A stretch of 64,000 nt of DNA, taken from positions 62,001 through 126,000 of the forward strand of contig NZ_JAXMIH010000023.1 of assembly GCF_034366625.1 (NCBI RefSeq), given 5' to 3'. This document shows positions 15,401 through 23,688 of the stretch, piece by piece (position 1 is the stretch's first letter; each line of letters begins with the position of its first letter). A program made the translations under genes and the position numbers. The notes beneath the pieces are model-generated. The model had not been told where the DNA came from and ran no database searches. It saw only the letters and a list, made by a program, of their open reading frames with translations. Source of the stretch: Prosthecobacter sp. Its GTDB lineage: Bacteria; Verrucomicrobiota; Verrucomicrobiia; Verrucomicrobiales; Verrucomicrobiaceae.

Positions 15401-18339
15401 CGTTTTACGCCGTCGGCGGGAATGAATTCCCCTGGGCGATGGAAGATGGCAACCGCATGAACCTCCAACCGGAAAAGACGACGCTCAAACCCGGCGAGGA
15501 CGCCGTGATCGTGGTCAAAACACCCATCGCAGGCACCGCGCTCGTCACCGTGGAGCGCAACAAGCTGCATCGTCAGTTTGTGACCGAACTCACGCTCGAA
15601 AACCCGATCATCCGCATTCCGCTCGGCGAAAACGAGTTCCCGAATGTCTTCGTCTCCGTCATCGTCATCCGCGGTTCCGCCGCCAGCACCAAGCAGCACA
15701 AGATGCCCGAGTATCGCGTTGGTTATTGCGCCCTGAAGGTCGAATCGGACGCCAAGGAACTGAAACTCGCCGTGAAGCCGGATCGCGATGAAGTTCGCCC
15801 TGCCGAGGCAGTGAACATCACCACCACGATCACCGATGCCAAAGGCGCGCCTGTCTCCGGCAGCGATGTCACGCTCTACGCCGTCGATGAAGGCGTGCTG
15901 AGCCTCATGAGCCACGAGACGCCTGACCCTTCGGCCTATTTCCACGCCGAACTGCCGCTCGCCATCGATAGCTTCACTTCGTTCGACAATCTGCTGCCCG
16001 AAGAACTCGCCGCACGCGACCGTGGCAACAAAGGCTTCGTCGTCGGTGACAAAGGCGGCGACGGCAACGGCGCGAACGCCACCATCCGCAAAAACTTCAT
16101 CGTCACGCCGCTCTGGCTCGCCTCTGGCATCACCGATGCTCAGGGCAAGCTGACCGCCAGCGTCACCGCACCGGACAATCTCACGCGCTACCGCATCATG
16201 GCCGTCGCAGCGCATGGCGTGGATCGTTTCGGTAAAGGCGAGTCCGCCTTCAAGATCAACAAGCCGCTCATGATCGAACCCGCCGTGCCGCGCTTCGCCC
16301 GCCTCGGCGATGAATTCCTCGTCAAAGCCGTCGTTCACAACACCACACCAAACGCGGGTGCTGTTGAGGTCACGCTCGAACTCGATGGCAGCGCGAACTT
16401 CATTCAGGAGAAGCGCGATTTCATTCCCGCCTCGCTCACCGCCGACACCGGTGGCAGCGCGAAGCAGCAGAAAGTCATCCTCCAGATCAAAGCCGGTGAA
16501 ACCGCCGCCACCGCCTTCCCCGTGCAGTTTGTGCAGCTCGGTACGGCGAAATGGAAATGGATCGCACGCGGCGTGAACTGGGCCGCCGAGGCCAGCGATG
16601 GCACCGAATCGACCTTCGAGGTGAATCATCCTGTGCCCGAGCTGCGCTATGTGAGCTACACACGCCTCAAAGCCGATGAACCCGTCGATAACCTCATCAA
16701 GAATGTGAACCCCGCGCTGCTCGAAGGCGAAGGCTCGCTCTCGCTCGGCATCAGCAACAGCCGCCTCTACGAGGCCCGCGACGCGCTCGATTACCTCTTG
16801 AAGTATCCTTACGGCTGCGTCGAGCAGACCACCTCCGCCACGATGCCTTGGCTTACGCTTGGCAAATACGAGCCGCTGTTCCCCGATCAACTCGGCGGCG
16901 GAAAAGCGAAGCTCGTCATTCAATCCGGCGTGAACAAGCTGCTGCAAATGACCACCGACGAAGGCGGTCTCGCCTACTGGCCCGGCGGCACCGAGCCGAC
17001 CTTCTGGGGCAGCGCTTACGGCGGCCTGCTGCTGCTGCGCGCGCGTGATCAAGGCGCGGATGTTCCTGCCGATGCCATCAACAAGCTCGTCGAATACCTC
17101 TCCAAAAAGCTGCGTGGCCTTGAGGAAGAAAAAGACCTCTACAACATCGCCGACTCCGCCCTCGCGCTCTACACACTCGCCAAAGCTGGCAAACCCGAGC
17201 CAGCTTATCAAAACCTGCTCTTTGGCAAGCGCGACAAACTGCCGGAAACCGCCCGTCTCTACCTCGCGCTCTCGATGTGCATCAGCAACACGCCTGCCCA
17301 GCAGATCAAAGACACCCTCGGTTGGAAACCACCCGCGCCTCCGACACCGCCGAAAACCGACAGCAAGACCAAGGTCGCTGCTTCCAAGGCCAAATCGAAG
17401 TCCAAGACCGACACGAAGGCCAAAACAACGATTCCAGCGCCTGCACCGGTGATTTGGAGCCACTGGGCCGGCAACGGCGCGAACAAAGCGCTGCGTTTGA
17501 TCTGCTACACGCACCTCGGCCTCACCACCGATGCTGAAGCGCTCGCCTTGTCGATCCTGCAATCACGCAATGGCCGTGGCGAGTGGGGCAACACCTTCAC
17601 CAATGCCTGGATGCTCACCGCCTTGTCCGCCTACGAGCGCAGCTTGAAGAAAGTCGGCGAGCCGTTGGCCGCCACTGGCCGCTGGGACACGCAATCAGTG
17701 CCGCTGAACCTCACCGCAGGCTTTTCCAGCGCCCGTGTGAACTTCGCGCTCAATGAGGCGCTCAGCGCGAAGCCACTCAGCGTCGAGCTTCCTGCCGGAC
17801 GCGAGATTTTCAGCCGCATCGAGGCCCGCAGCTTCCCGCCGCAGCGTGATTTCGCCGGTGAGAACAAAGGCTACGCCATTGAACGCACCTACGAGGAGCT
17901 GAACATGGACGGCTCCACCACCGGCACCGACGACCTCCGCGTCGGCGACATGGTCGTCGTCACGCTTAAGATCGAAATCGGCGGTGGTGATCGCTACCTC
18001 GCCATCGACGACTCCCTGCCCGCCGTCTTCGAGGCCATCAATCCCGAGTTCGGCACCCAGAGCGAACGCGAAGGCGACCAGCTCCCCGACGGCACCCAGC
18101 CCTGGTTCTGCGACCACCGCGAGATCCGCACTGACCGCGCCCTGTTCTTCACCGACTACGCCCCTGCCAAAGGCAAGTTCAGCCTCCAATACCTCGCGAG
18201 AGTCATCGCCGAAGGAGACACCACCGCTCCGCCCGCCCGCATCGAAGCCATGTATCAACCCGACAAATACGGCCTCAGCCCGACGCAACGCATTCGCACC
18301 TTGCCGTCGGGGAATACGAAGGTGGCAGAATCGAAGTGA
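12403..18339 (+). CDS. Bacterial alpha-2-macroglobulin with thioester motif
   Basis: A 1978-residue secreted protein with signal peptide MKTTFSLVLLPVITLAFVSATAA. It has MG-type domains in the N-terminal half, including the MG2-like FSDRPLYKPGETAHFKAH, then the A2M family domain (TPLWLASGITDAQGKLTASVTAP). The thioester motif is Cys1472-V-E-Gln1475, in YGCVEQTTS, so the trap can covalently bind proteases. A Lys/Ala/Pro-rich insert (about 1645-1685) lies within the C-terminal helical part. In many bacteria the partner is pbpC, but none is in the window. Length is at the upper end for the family. Confidence 0.95.
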   Translation: MKTTFSLVLLPVITLAFVSATAAPAKKSRSDTQTPAPPALQAEISINPVELAPESTIEVVFPTPMIAKERIGKNEETSPLVVTPELTGTFEWTSTRSGHFHLTQAPKFASSYDFKLRGGLTDLAGKPLSTETLDSVQSAQFRIIDQHPRWFDDDAQNRSPRFLFEFNDGVTPAEAAKHIRFVSESSPQPIAAKVRHATGKDFTRWSAEAQPTWAEEISKAKPAVTDDAPRLSAIVVEPVSPLSIGKWKLTVAETLGNASGQNQLATGDEITLGEIKPFAVTHVSAHTPFDSDYYLEIDFNKRLLPPSDEEMKPEEQTAFAKKLAALIHIDPIPTGETKAEVTHRTLRISGKFPLNQPQTVTVDPTMTSGDGMTLGAPVKNSVTFIPNPPYVAAPAFINAQLAKGGANYEFSAANVSQVRVRAKRLNGPELLKALDLYRAYQTAYYGNEKQKAAYKTQSIDAYPGTQVFDRSFPITKPLDQSEIVKLNWREVLGDQPAAPLFIEIEGAAAAGLTQKGVVTQSLVQFTDLGIMQKSNGKETMVFVTSLETGKPVPGVRLTLVDADLKLVGYGDTDASGIATAPGATPAFVMAEKNGDCAVIECGNSGIGVPYDILQAYESVWQAQRRTFVFSDRPLYKPGETAHFKAHTRLLIGDDLSLDQAPAEGRLVIRDPRYRVVIDKPVTFTASGAWADDVVLPTGPAGWYDLSINLKAPNPNSQSDDGGGMTFRIDDYKPNTFEVKLDTKEIKFEPDRIQLSLSANYFMGKALSVAKVQWSANSERDYEAPEAYRQYHFGEAPAWSHYAQDRDADGDYAGHDNDEEENEWFVNGDLYLGDDGTATLEMPQPPADRAALPQRVRVNAEVTDINEQTISSAAEFEVPGANFLLGLKGPDYFGTAGKALQLEVVAIDSKGAPASGNVRVDVKVERQEYHTLKIATAGGGSTTKDQVILREELKQSLDLKPATAGSAPAMSIPFTPARGGVYFVTAEAVDAKGTKVISRMPFYAVGGNEFPWAMEDGNRMNLQPEKTTLKPGEDAVIVVKTPIAGTALVTVERNKLHRQFVTELTLENPIIRIPLGENEFPNVFVSVIVIRGSAASTKQHKMPEYRVGYCALKVESDAKELKLAVKPDRDEVRPAEAVNITTTITDAKGAPVSGSDVTLYAVDEGVLSLMSHETPDPSAYFHAELPLAIDSFTSFDNLLPEELAARDRGNKGFVVGDKGGDGNGANATIRKNFIVTPLWLASGITDAQGKLTASVTAPDNLTRYRIMAVAAHGVDRFGKGESAFKINKPLMIEPAVPRFARLGDEFLVKAVVHNTTPNAGAVEVTLELDGSANFIQEKRDFIPASLTADTGGSAKQQKVILQIKAGETAATAFPVQFVQLGTAKWKWIARGVNWAAEASDGTESTFEVNHPVPELRYVSYTRLKADEPVDNLIKNVNPALLEGEGSLSLGISNSRLYEARDALDYLLKYPYGCVEQTTSATMPWLTLGKYEPLFPDQLGGGKAKLVIQSGVNKLLQMTTDEGGLAYWPGGTEPTFWGSAYGGLLLLRARDQGADVPADAINKLVEYLSKKLRGLEEEKDLYNIADSALALYTLAKAGKPEPAYQNLLFGKRDKLPETARLYLALSMCISNTPAQQIKDTLGWKPPAPPTPPKTDSKTKVAASKAKSKSKTDTKAKTTIPAPAPVIWSHWAGNGANKALRLICYTHLGLTTDAEALALSILQSRNGRGEWGNTFTNAWMLTALSAYERSLKKVGEPLAATGRWDTQSVPLNLTAGFSSARVNFALNEALSAKPLSVELPAGREIFSRIEARSFPPQRDFAGENKGYAIERTYEELNMDGSTTGTDDLRVGDMVVVTLKIEIGGGDRYLAIDDSLPAVFEAINPEFGTQSEREGDQLPDGTQPWFCDHREIRTDRALFFTDYAPAKGKFSLQYLARVIAEGDTTAPPARIEAMYQPDKYGLSPTQRIRTLPSGNTKVAESK

Positions 18340-18372
18340 GACGGATGCTTTCGTCTGTCGTAATCGTTCGCA

Positions 18373-19662
18373 ATGTCCGCATCTGCTGCTGAATCCATCT
18401 CTCGCATCCGTGCCTCATTTCCTGAGCAAGGTTTCTTCCAGGACAAGGAGTGGGTGCTGTCGCCGGAGGCGTTTGCGCTGGATGCGGCGACGGTGGAGCT
18501 GATTCGAGCACTCGGACCGGCGTTGCGGGCGTTTCAGCGGGCGTGCAACCGGTTGTACTTCGATGAGGCATATCCTTGGGTGGCGAAGCTGCTGGATCAG
18601 GGCAAGCCGCAACGGGTGATCGAGTTGGGAAGTAATCCGCGCTGGCATGAGGATCTGCCGCGCGTGCTGCGGCCGGATTTGGTGCTGACGGAAACCGGCG
18701 TGAGCATTTCAGAACTTGATTCGCTGCCCGGCGGCATCGGTTTGACGGCATGGCTGAATGAAACGTATGCCGCGCTGGATCAAAACGTGATTGGCGGCGC
18801 TGCGGGCATGCAGGATGGCTTTGCGGCGGCGTTTCCGAACGAGGACATTCTGATCTCACATGAATCAGGCGATTACTTCCCGGAGATGAGCTGGCTGGCG
18901 GAGCGATTGGGCCGCCGTGTGCTGCGACCGTGGGAGGTGGAGCCGTTTGAACTGAATGGCGCGGCGATTTACCGCTTCTTCGAGCTGTTTGACCTCACCA
19001 ACGTCGAAAACGCCGACTCGATGCTGCGCATGGCCGCGCGCGGCGAATCGAGCTTCACGCCGCCGATCAAAGCCTTCCTCGAAGAGAAGCTGTGGCTCGC
19101 GCTGTTCTGGTCGCCCGCCTTGGAAGACTTCTGGAACTCAGCCCTGAGCACTGAGCACCGCGAACTATTGAAGAAATGTATTCCGATGGGCTGGGTGGTC
19201 GATCCGGTGCCACTGCCGCCGTTCGCGGTGTGGCCGAAGCTCGATATTCAGAGCTGGCATGAGATGAAATCGTTCGGCGGCAAGCAGCGGCAGTTGGTGT
19301 TGAAGATCAGCGGCTTCTCAGAGCGCGGCTGGGGCTCGCGAGGGGTGTTTATCGGCCACGATTTGTCACAGGAGCAGTGGGGCGCGGCGATTGACGAGGC
19401 GCTGGCGAGTTTCCCGACGAATCCGTTTGTGTTGCAGGAGTTTCATCGCGCGAAGGTCGTTGTGCATCCGGCCTGGGATGAGGAGAAACAGGCCACGCGG
19501 GCGATGCAGAGCCGAGTGCGGCTGTGCCCGTATTATTTTGCCACGTCGCATGAGGACAACGATCCCGCGCTCGGCGGCGTGCTGGCCACGGTGTGCCCGG
19601 CGGACAAAAAAATCCTCCACGGCATGCGGGACGCGATGATGCTGCCTTGCGTTGCGCGGTGA
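18373..19662 (+). CDS. Uncharacterised protein, possible ATP-grasp fold
   Basis: A 429-residue cytoplasmic protein with no signal or membrane segment. It belongs to no family I can name. The C-terminal half has features reminiscent of ATP-grasp enzymes: a Lys before a Gly-rich loop (LVLKISGFSERGWGSRGV, about 315-332), and later FVLQEFH, where such enzymes often read V-Q-E-Y. The end, with DNDPALGGVLATVCP, resembles a ligand-binding tail. The N-terminal half (HESGDYFPEM, a Trp-rich region) would be the substrate domain. The assignment is tentative. It starts 33 bp after the macroglobulin and precedes the esterase by 22 bp. Confidence 0.6.
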   Translation: MSASAAESISRIRASFPEQGFFQDKEWVLSPEAFALDAATVELIRALGPALRAFQRACNRLYFDEAYPWVAKLLDQGKPQRVIELGSNPRWHEDLPRVLRPDLVLTETGVSISELDSLPGGIGLTAWLNETYAALDQNVIGGAAGMQDGFAAAFPNEDILISHESGDYFPEMSWLAERLGRRVLRPWEVEPFELNGAAIYRFFELFDLTNVENADSMLRMAARGESSFTPPIKAFLEEKLWLALFWSPALEDFWNSALSTEHRELLKKCIPMGWVVDPVPLPPFAVWPKLDIQSWHEMKSFGGKQRQLVLKISGFSERGWGSRGVFIGHDLSQEQWGAAIDEALASFPTNPFVLQEFHRAKVVVHPAWDEEKQATRAMQSRVRLCPYYFATSHEDNDPALGGVLATVCPADKKILHGMRDAMMLPCVAR

Positions 19663-19684
19663 TTTCCGCTCCAATGGCGGCACC

Positions 19685-20557
19685 ATGAAGCTCATTTCCG
19701 CCCTTCTCCTCGTCTCGACCTCCGTTTTCGCTGCTGAACCGATTGTGGTGAAACTCTGGCCCGGCGGCGCACCGGAAAAACCAGGCGTGAAGATTGAAGC
19801 AGAAAAGGAAGTGCCCAAGAAGAACGCCGATGACGTGCAGCGCATCACGAACGTCACCGATCCGATGATCACGGTGTTCAAACCGGAAAAGCCGAATGGC
19901 ACGGCGGTGCTCGTGTGCCCTGGCGGTGGTTACGGCATCCTGGCCTATGAGCACGAAGGCTCGCAGGTGTGTGATTTTCTCAATCAGCACGGTGTGACGG
20001 GCATCCTGCTCAAATACCGCGTGCCACGGCGTGATCCCGCCGATCCTTCCCGCGAACCGTTGCAGGACGCGCAGCGCGCGATGGGCCTCATCCGCCATCA
20101 CGCTGCTGAGTGGGGCCTCAAGCCAGACCGCATCGGCATCCTGGGCTTTTCAGCCGGTGGTCATCTCGCCGTCATGGCCACGTTGCACGCCAACGAGCGG
20201 ACCTACACGACCGATCCGGCGCTCGATGTCGAGGATGCGACGCCGAATTTCTCGATACCCATCTATCCGGCCTATCTCGTCACCAAGGAGGACACGTTTC
20301 AGCTCCTGCCGAGCGTCCAGGTCACGGCCAAGTCACCGCCGATGTGCCTGGTCCATGCGCATGACGACAAAGGTGTCACCAGCGCGAGCGGCAGCGCCCT
20401 GCTGTATCTCGAATACAAAAAGCTCAACCTCCCCTGCGAACTGCACATCTACACCCAAGGCGGTCACGGCTTCGGCATGCGCAAGAGCGGCAAGCCCGTC
20501 AACGACTGGGCCGTGCGCGTGGCGGAATGGATGAAGTCGATGGGGTATATCCCGTGA
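19685..20557 (+). CDS. Secreted alpha/beta-hydrolase (esterase, BD-FAE-like)
   Basis: A 290-residue exported hydrolase. Signal peptide MKLISALLLVSTSVFA is cut before AEP. Core motifs are VLVCPGGGYG (oxyanion region, about 76-84) and GFSAGGH with nucleophile Ser156, then an Asp in HAHDDKGV and a His in GGHGFG. The pattern fits small carboxyl esterases and xylan-type esterases of Verrucomicrobia. ATG 19685 was picked because it starts the signal peptide. The histidine kinase begins four bases after its stop, so they probably share a transcript. Confidence 0.88.
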   Translation: MKLISALLLVSTSVFAAEPIVVKLWPGGAPEKPGVKIEAEKEVPKKNADDVQRITNVTDPMITVFKPEKPNGTAVLVCPGGGYGILAYEHEGSQVCDFLNQHGVTGILLKYRVPRRDPADPSREPLQDAQRAMGLIRHHAAEWGLKPDRIGILGFSAGGHLAVMATLHANERTYTTDPALDVEDATPNFSIPIYPAYLVTKEDTFQLLPSVQVTAKSPPMCLVHAHDDKGVTSASGSALLYLEYKKLNLPCELHIYTQGGHGFGMRKSGKPVNDWAVRVAEWMKSMGYIP

Positions 20558-20561
20558 GACC

Positions 20562-23500
20562 ATGAAGACCCACAAGTCCCGTCCCGCGGCCTTGGCGCCG
20601 ACGGATCCTGATTCCCACCGGCTGGTGGTGGAGGATTTGACGGAGACGATCTGCCGCTTCCTGCCAGACGGTACCTTCACCTATGTGAACGAGGTGTACT
20701 GCCGATTGTTTGGCAAGACGACGGATGAACTGATCGGAAGCCGCTGGCAGCCCGTGGCGGTGGCGGACGATCTGCCAATGATCGAGGAGAAGCTGCGCGT
20801 GCTTTCGCCGGAGAACCCGGTGGTGGTGATCGAGAACCGCATCCACGATGGCCAGGGACAGGTGCGTTGGATGCAGTTCGTAAACCGCGGTCTGTTTGAT
20901 GCTTCAGGTCATCTGGTGGAGATGCAATCGGTGGGACGTGACATCTCGGAGCGTGTACTGGCCGAACGGAAACTGGAGGAAAGCCAGCAGCGCTGGCGCT
21001 TTGCCTTGGAAAGCTCGGGCTTTGGTGTGTGGGACTGGGACATCGAACACGACCGGCTGTTTTTTTCCAGCCAGTGGAAGGCCATGATCGGTTATGAACC
21101 GCAGGATGCCATGCCTGGCAATTCCTCGGAGTGGCAGGCGATGATGCATCCTGGTGACTGGCCGGGTGTGCTTTCAACAGCTCAAGAGCATCTCGAAGGC
21201 AGAAGTCCGAGCCTGGTCGATGAGTTTCGACTGCGCTGCAAGGACGGCTCGTGGAAATGGGTGTTAAGTCGCGGACGTGTGATCGAGCGTGATGCCTTGG
21301 GCCGGCCATCTCGCATGATCGGCACCACGGAGGACATTTCCAAGCGCAAGGCGGCGGAGGAGCGTGAGGCGCACAGCCTGCGGATGATCGCTGAAGGAGC
21401 GCCCTCCACGGCGGTGCTGGAGGCCATCACGCGCAATGTGGAGGCGGGTTTCCCGGGCATGCGGTGCAGTGTGATGCTGGTGGATGCCTCAGGCACTCGT
21501 TTGCAGATGAAGACCGCGCCCGGCCTGCCGGATTATGCCAGGGAGGCCATCGACGGCATGCTCATCGCTCCAAACGTGGCTTGCTGTGGTGCGGCGGCCT
21601 ATTCGGGCATGCGTGTGATCTGCCCGAATGTGCTGGCAGACGCACGCATGGAACCGTTCCACAAGCTGGCCTTGAAGGCCAATCTGCGCGCCTGCTGGTC
21701 CGAGCCGATCCTGAGCAGTGCCGGGAAGGTGCTGGGCACCCTGGCCTGCTATCACCCGGCGCCCCACGACCCCTCCCAGACGGAGATTCAAACGGTCGCC
21801 AACGCGGCGCGTCTCGCCGGCCTGGCGATCGAGCGTGAATGGAAGGAGCAGGCGCTGCGGATCAGCGAGGAGCGCTATGCACGCGCCCTGCGCGGCACCA
21901 CCGACGGACTGTGGGACTGGAACATCGTGACGGGGGATGTTTATCTCTCCCCGCGCTGGAAGCAGATGTTGGGATTTGAGGAGAATGAGCTGAAGAACAA
22001 TCGCGAGTCGTCCTTTCTGTCCCGGCTGCATCCCGATGACGTGCCGAAGGTGCATGCCGCACGCAAAGAGCATTTCGAACGGCGTGCGCCTTATCAGGTG
22101 GAGTGCCGTCTTCTGACCAAGGCCGGAGATTACCGGTGGTTCCTTGTCCGCGGGCAGGCCGACTGGAATGAGAACGGCGAGGCCGTGCGCATGACCGGGA
22201 CGATCTCAGACATCACCGAACGCAAGCTGGCCGAGCAGGCGCTGGAGGTGAGCGAGCAACGTTTCCGGGCTGTGTTTGAGCAGGCGGCGGTGGGGATCGC
22301 GGTGATCGAGACCTCCACGGGACGCTACCTCGACTTGAACCAGCGCATGTGCGAGATCAATCACCGCACCCGTGAGGAGATGCTAAAGCTCACCTTCATG
22401 GAGGTGACCCACCCGGATGATCTTCAGGATGATCTGAACCAGATGCAGGAGCTGAAGGAGGGAACAATCTACAGCTTCAACATGGAAAAACGCAACGTGG
22501 CTCCGGACGGTGCCCTGACCTGGATCAACCTGACCGTCGCGCCCATGTGGCGTCCCGGTGAGCCGCCGCTGCGCCACATCGCCGTGGTGGAGGACATCCA
22601 TGAGCGCAAGCAGGCGGAGTTTAACTACCGCCGTGAACTGGCCTACAACCAGGCGCTGGTGAACCACACCTCGGCCTTCATCTTTGTGATGGATGTCGAG
22701 GGACGGTTCTTGCACTGCAATGCGGCTTTCTTCACCACCATGGGTTACAAGGCAAAGGAGGTGATCGGCAAAACACCGTGGGAGATCGGTTTGATGGATG
22801 CGCAGGAGGTTGTGCGCTCGAAAGAACGCTTCGCCCGTCTGCTGCGTGGCGAGGACAACCCGCCCACCGATGTGCGTCTGCGCACCAAGAGCGGTGAATG
22901 GCGTGCCGTGGAGGTGCGCAGCACTTCCACCCGCAAGCCGGACGGCAGTCCTGACCGCATCGTCATCACCGGCACGGACATGACCGAGCGCAACCGCCTG
23001 CAGCGCGAGGTGCTCCGTGTCATCGAGCAGGAGCAGGCGCGCGTGGGGCATGATCTGCATGATGGCGTGGGCCAGACCATGACCGGCATGGTCATCATGA
23101 TGGAGGCGTTGGAGGCGGAGTTGAATGGTGAGGCCAAGGCGCATGCCCTTCGCATCCACGAGCTGATGAATGAGTCGGTTTCCGAGGTCCGCCGCATGTC
23201 TCACGGGCTGTCGCCCACGAGCGTCAAATACCGGGGGCTGGAAGGCGCCTTGAATCTGCTGGCGGAAACTGTGCGCACCAACTTCCGCACACCATGCAGT
23301 TGCGATGTGGAAGCCACAATCGCCATCAACAATGAGGACAAGGAGGCCCACCTCTTCCGCATCGCCCAGGAGGCGGTTAACAACGCCCTGCGTCATGGCA
23401 GGCCGGGCGAGGTGAAAATCTCGCTGCGCGGAGTCGGACCTTGCGAATGTGAACTGCGTGTCGAGGACGATGGGACGGGCATGAGGAAGTCCAAGGCCCG

Positions 23501-23678
23501 CAAGGAAAACGGCAACGATGGCATCGGCATGCGTGTGATGGAGTACCGCGCCAATTTGATCGGCGGCAGGCTCAAGATTCACAACAAACCCAAAAAGGGC
23601 GTCATCGTCACCTGTCGCTTCGAGTGTGATGCGGGCGGATGCGCGCCAGCTCCGGTTCAGAAGAGGTCCGCCAAATAG
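20562..23678 (+). CDS. Multi-PAS/GAF sensor histidine kinase (HisKA_3)
   Basis: A 1038-residue hybrid-free sensor kinase of the NarX/DesK type. In order: two PAS domains (about 20-130 and 140-270), a GAF domain (about 275-430), three PAS domains (about 430-560, 560-690, 695-815), then the HisKA_3 dimer helix with the phosphoacceptor His833 in HDLHDG, and the HATPase_c with N-box EAVNNALRH and GIGMRVM. No membrane helix is seen, so it is probably cytoplasmic. No response regulator lies in the window, so its partner is elsewhere. It converges with the DUF1549/1553 gene, 10 bp apart. Confidence 0.93.
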   Translation: MKTHKSRPAALAPTDPDSHRLVVEDLTETICRFLPDGTFTYVNEVYCRLFGKTTDELIGSRWQPVAVADDLPMIEEKLRVLSPENPVVVIENRIHDGQGQVRWMQFVNRGLFDASGHLVEMQSVGRDISERVLAERKLEESQQRWRFALESSGFGVWDWDIEHDRLFFSSQWKAMIGYEPQDAMPGNSSEWQAMMHPGDWPGVLSTAQEHLEGRSPSLVDEFRLRCKDGSWKWVLSRGRVIERDALGRPSRMIGTTEDISKRKAAEEREAHSLRMIAEGAPSTAVLEAITRNVEAGFPGMRCSVMLVDASGTRLQMKTAPGLPDYAREAIDGMLIAPNVACCGAAAYSGMRVICPNVLADARMEPFHKLALKANLRACWSEPILSSAGKVLGTLACYHPAPHDPSQTEIQTVANAARLAGLAIEREWKEQALRISEERYARALRGTTDGLWDWNIVTGDVYLSPRWKQMLGFEENELKNNRESSFLSRLHPDDVPKVHAARKEHFERRAPYQVECRLLTKAGDYRWFLVRGQADWNENGEAVRMTGTISDITERKLAEQALEVSEQRFRAVFEQAAVGIAVIETSTGRYLDLNQRMCEINHRTREEMLKLTFMEVTHPDDLQDDLNQMQELKEGTIYSFNMEKRNVAPDGALTWINLTVAPMWRPGEPPLRHIAVVEDIHERKQAEFNYRRELAYNQALVNHTSAFIFVMDVEGRFLHCNAAFFTTMGYKAKEVIGKTPWEIGLMDAQEVVRSKERFARLLRGEDNPPTDVRLRTKSGEWRAVEVRSTSTRKPDGSPDRIVITGTDMTERNRLQREVLRVIEQEQARVGHDLHDGVGQTMTGMVIMMEALEAELNGEAKAHALRIHELMNESVSEVRRMSHGLSPTSVKYRGLEGALNLLAETVRTNFRTPCSCDVEATIAINNEDKEAHLFRIAQEAVNNALRHGRPGEVKISLRGVGPCECELRVEDDGTGMRKSKARKENGNDGIGMRVMEYRANLIGGRLKIHNKPKKGVIVTCRFECDAGGCAPAPVQKRSAK

Positions 23679-23688
23679 CGCGGGTGGT

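Noticed and set aside
11080-17562. Antisense frames of 972 and 1107 codons over dxr and the macroglobulin
   Set aside because: They mirror real genes with clear motifs. The composition is shadow-like and there are no domains.
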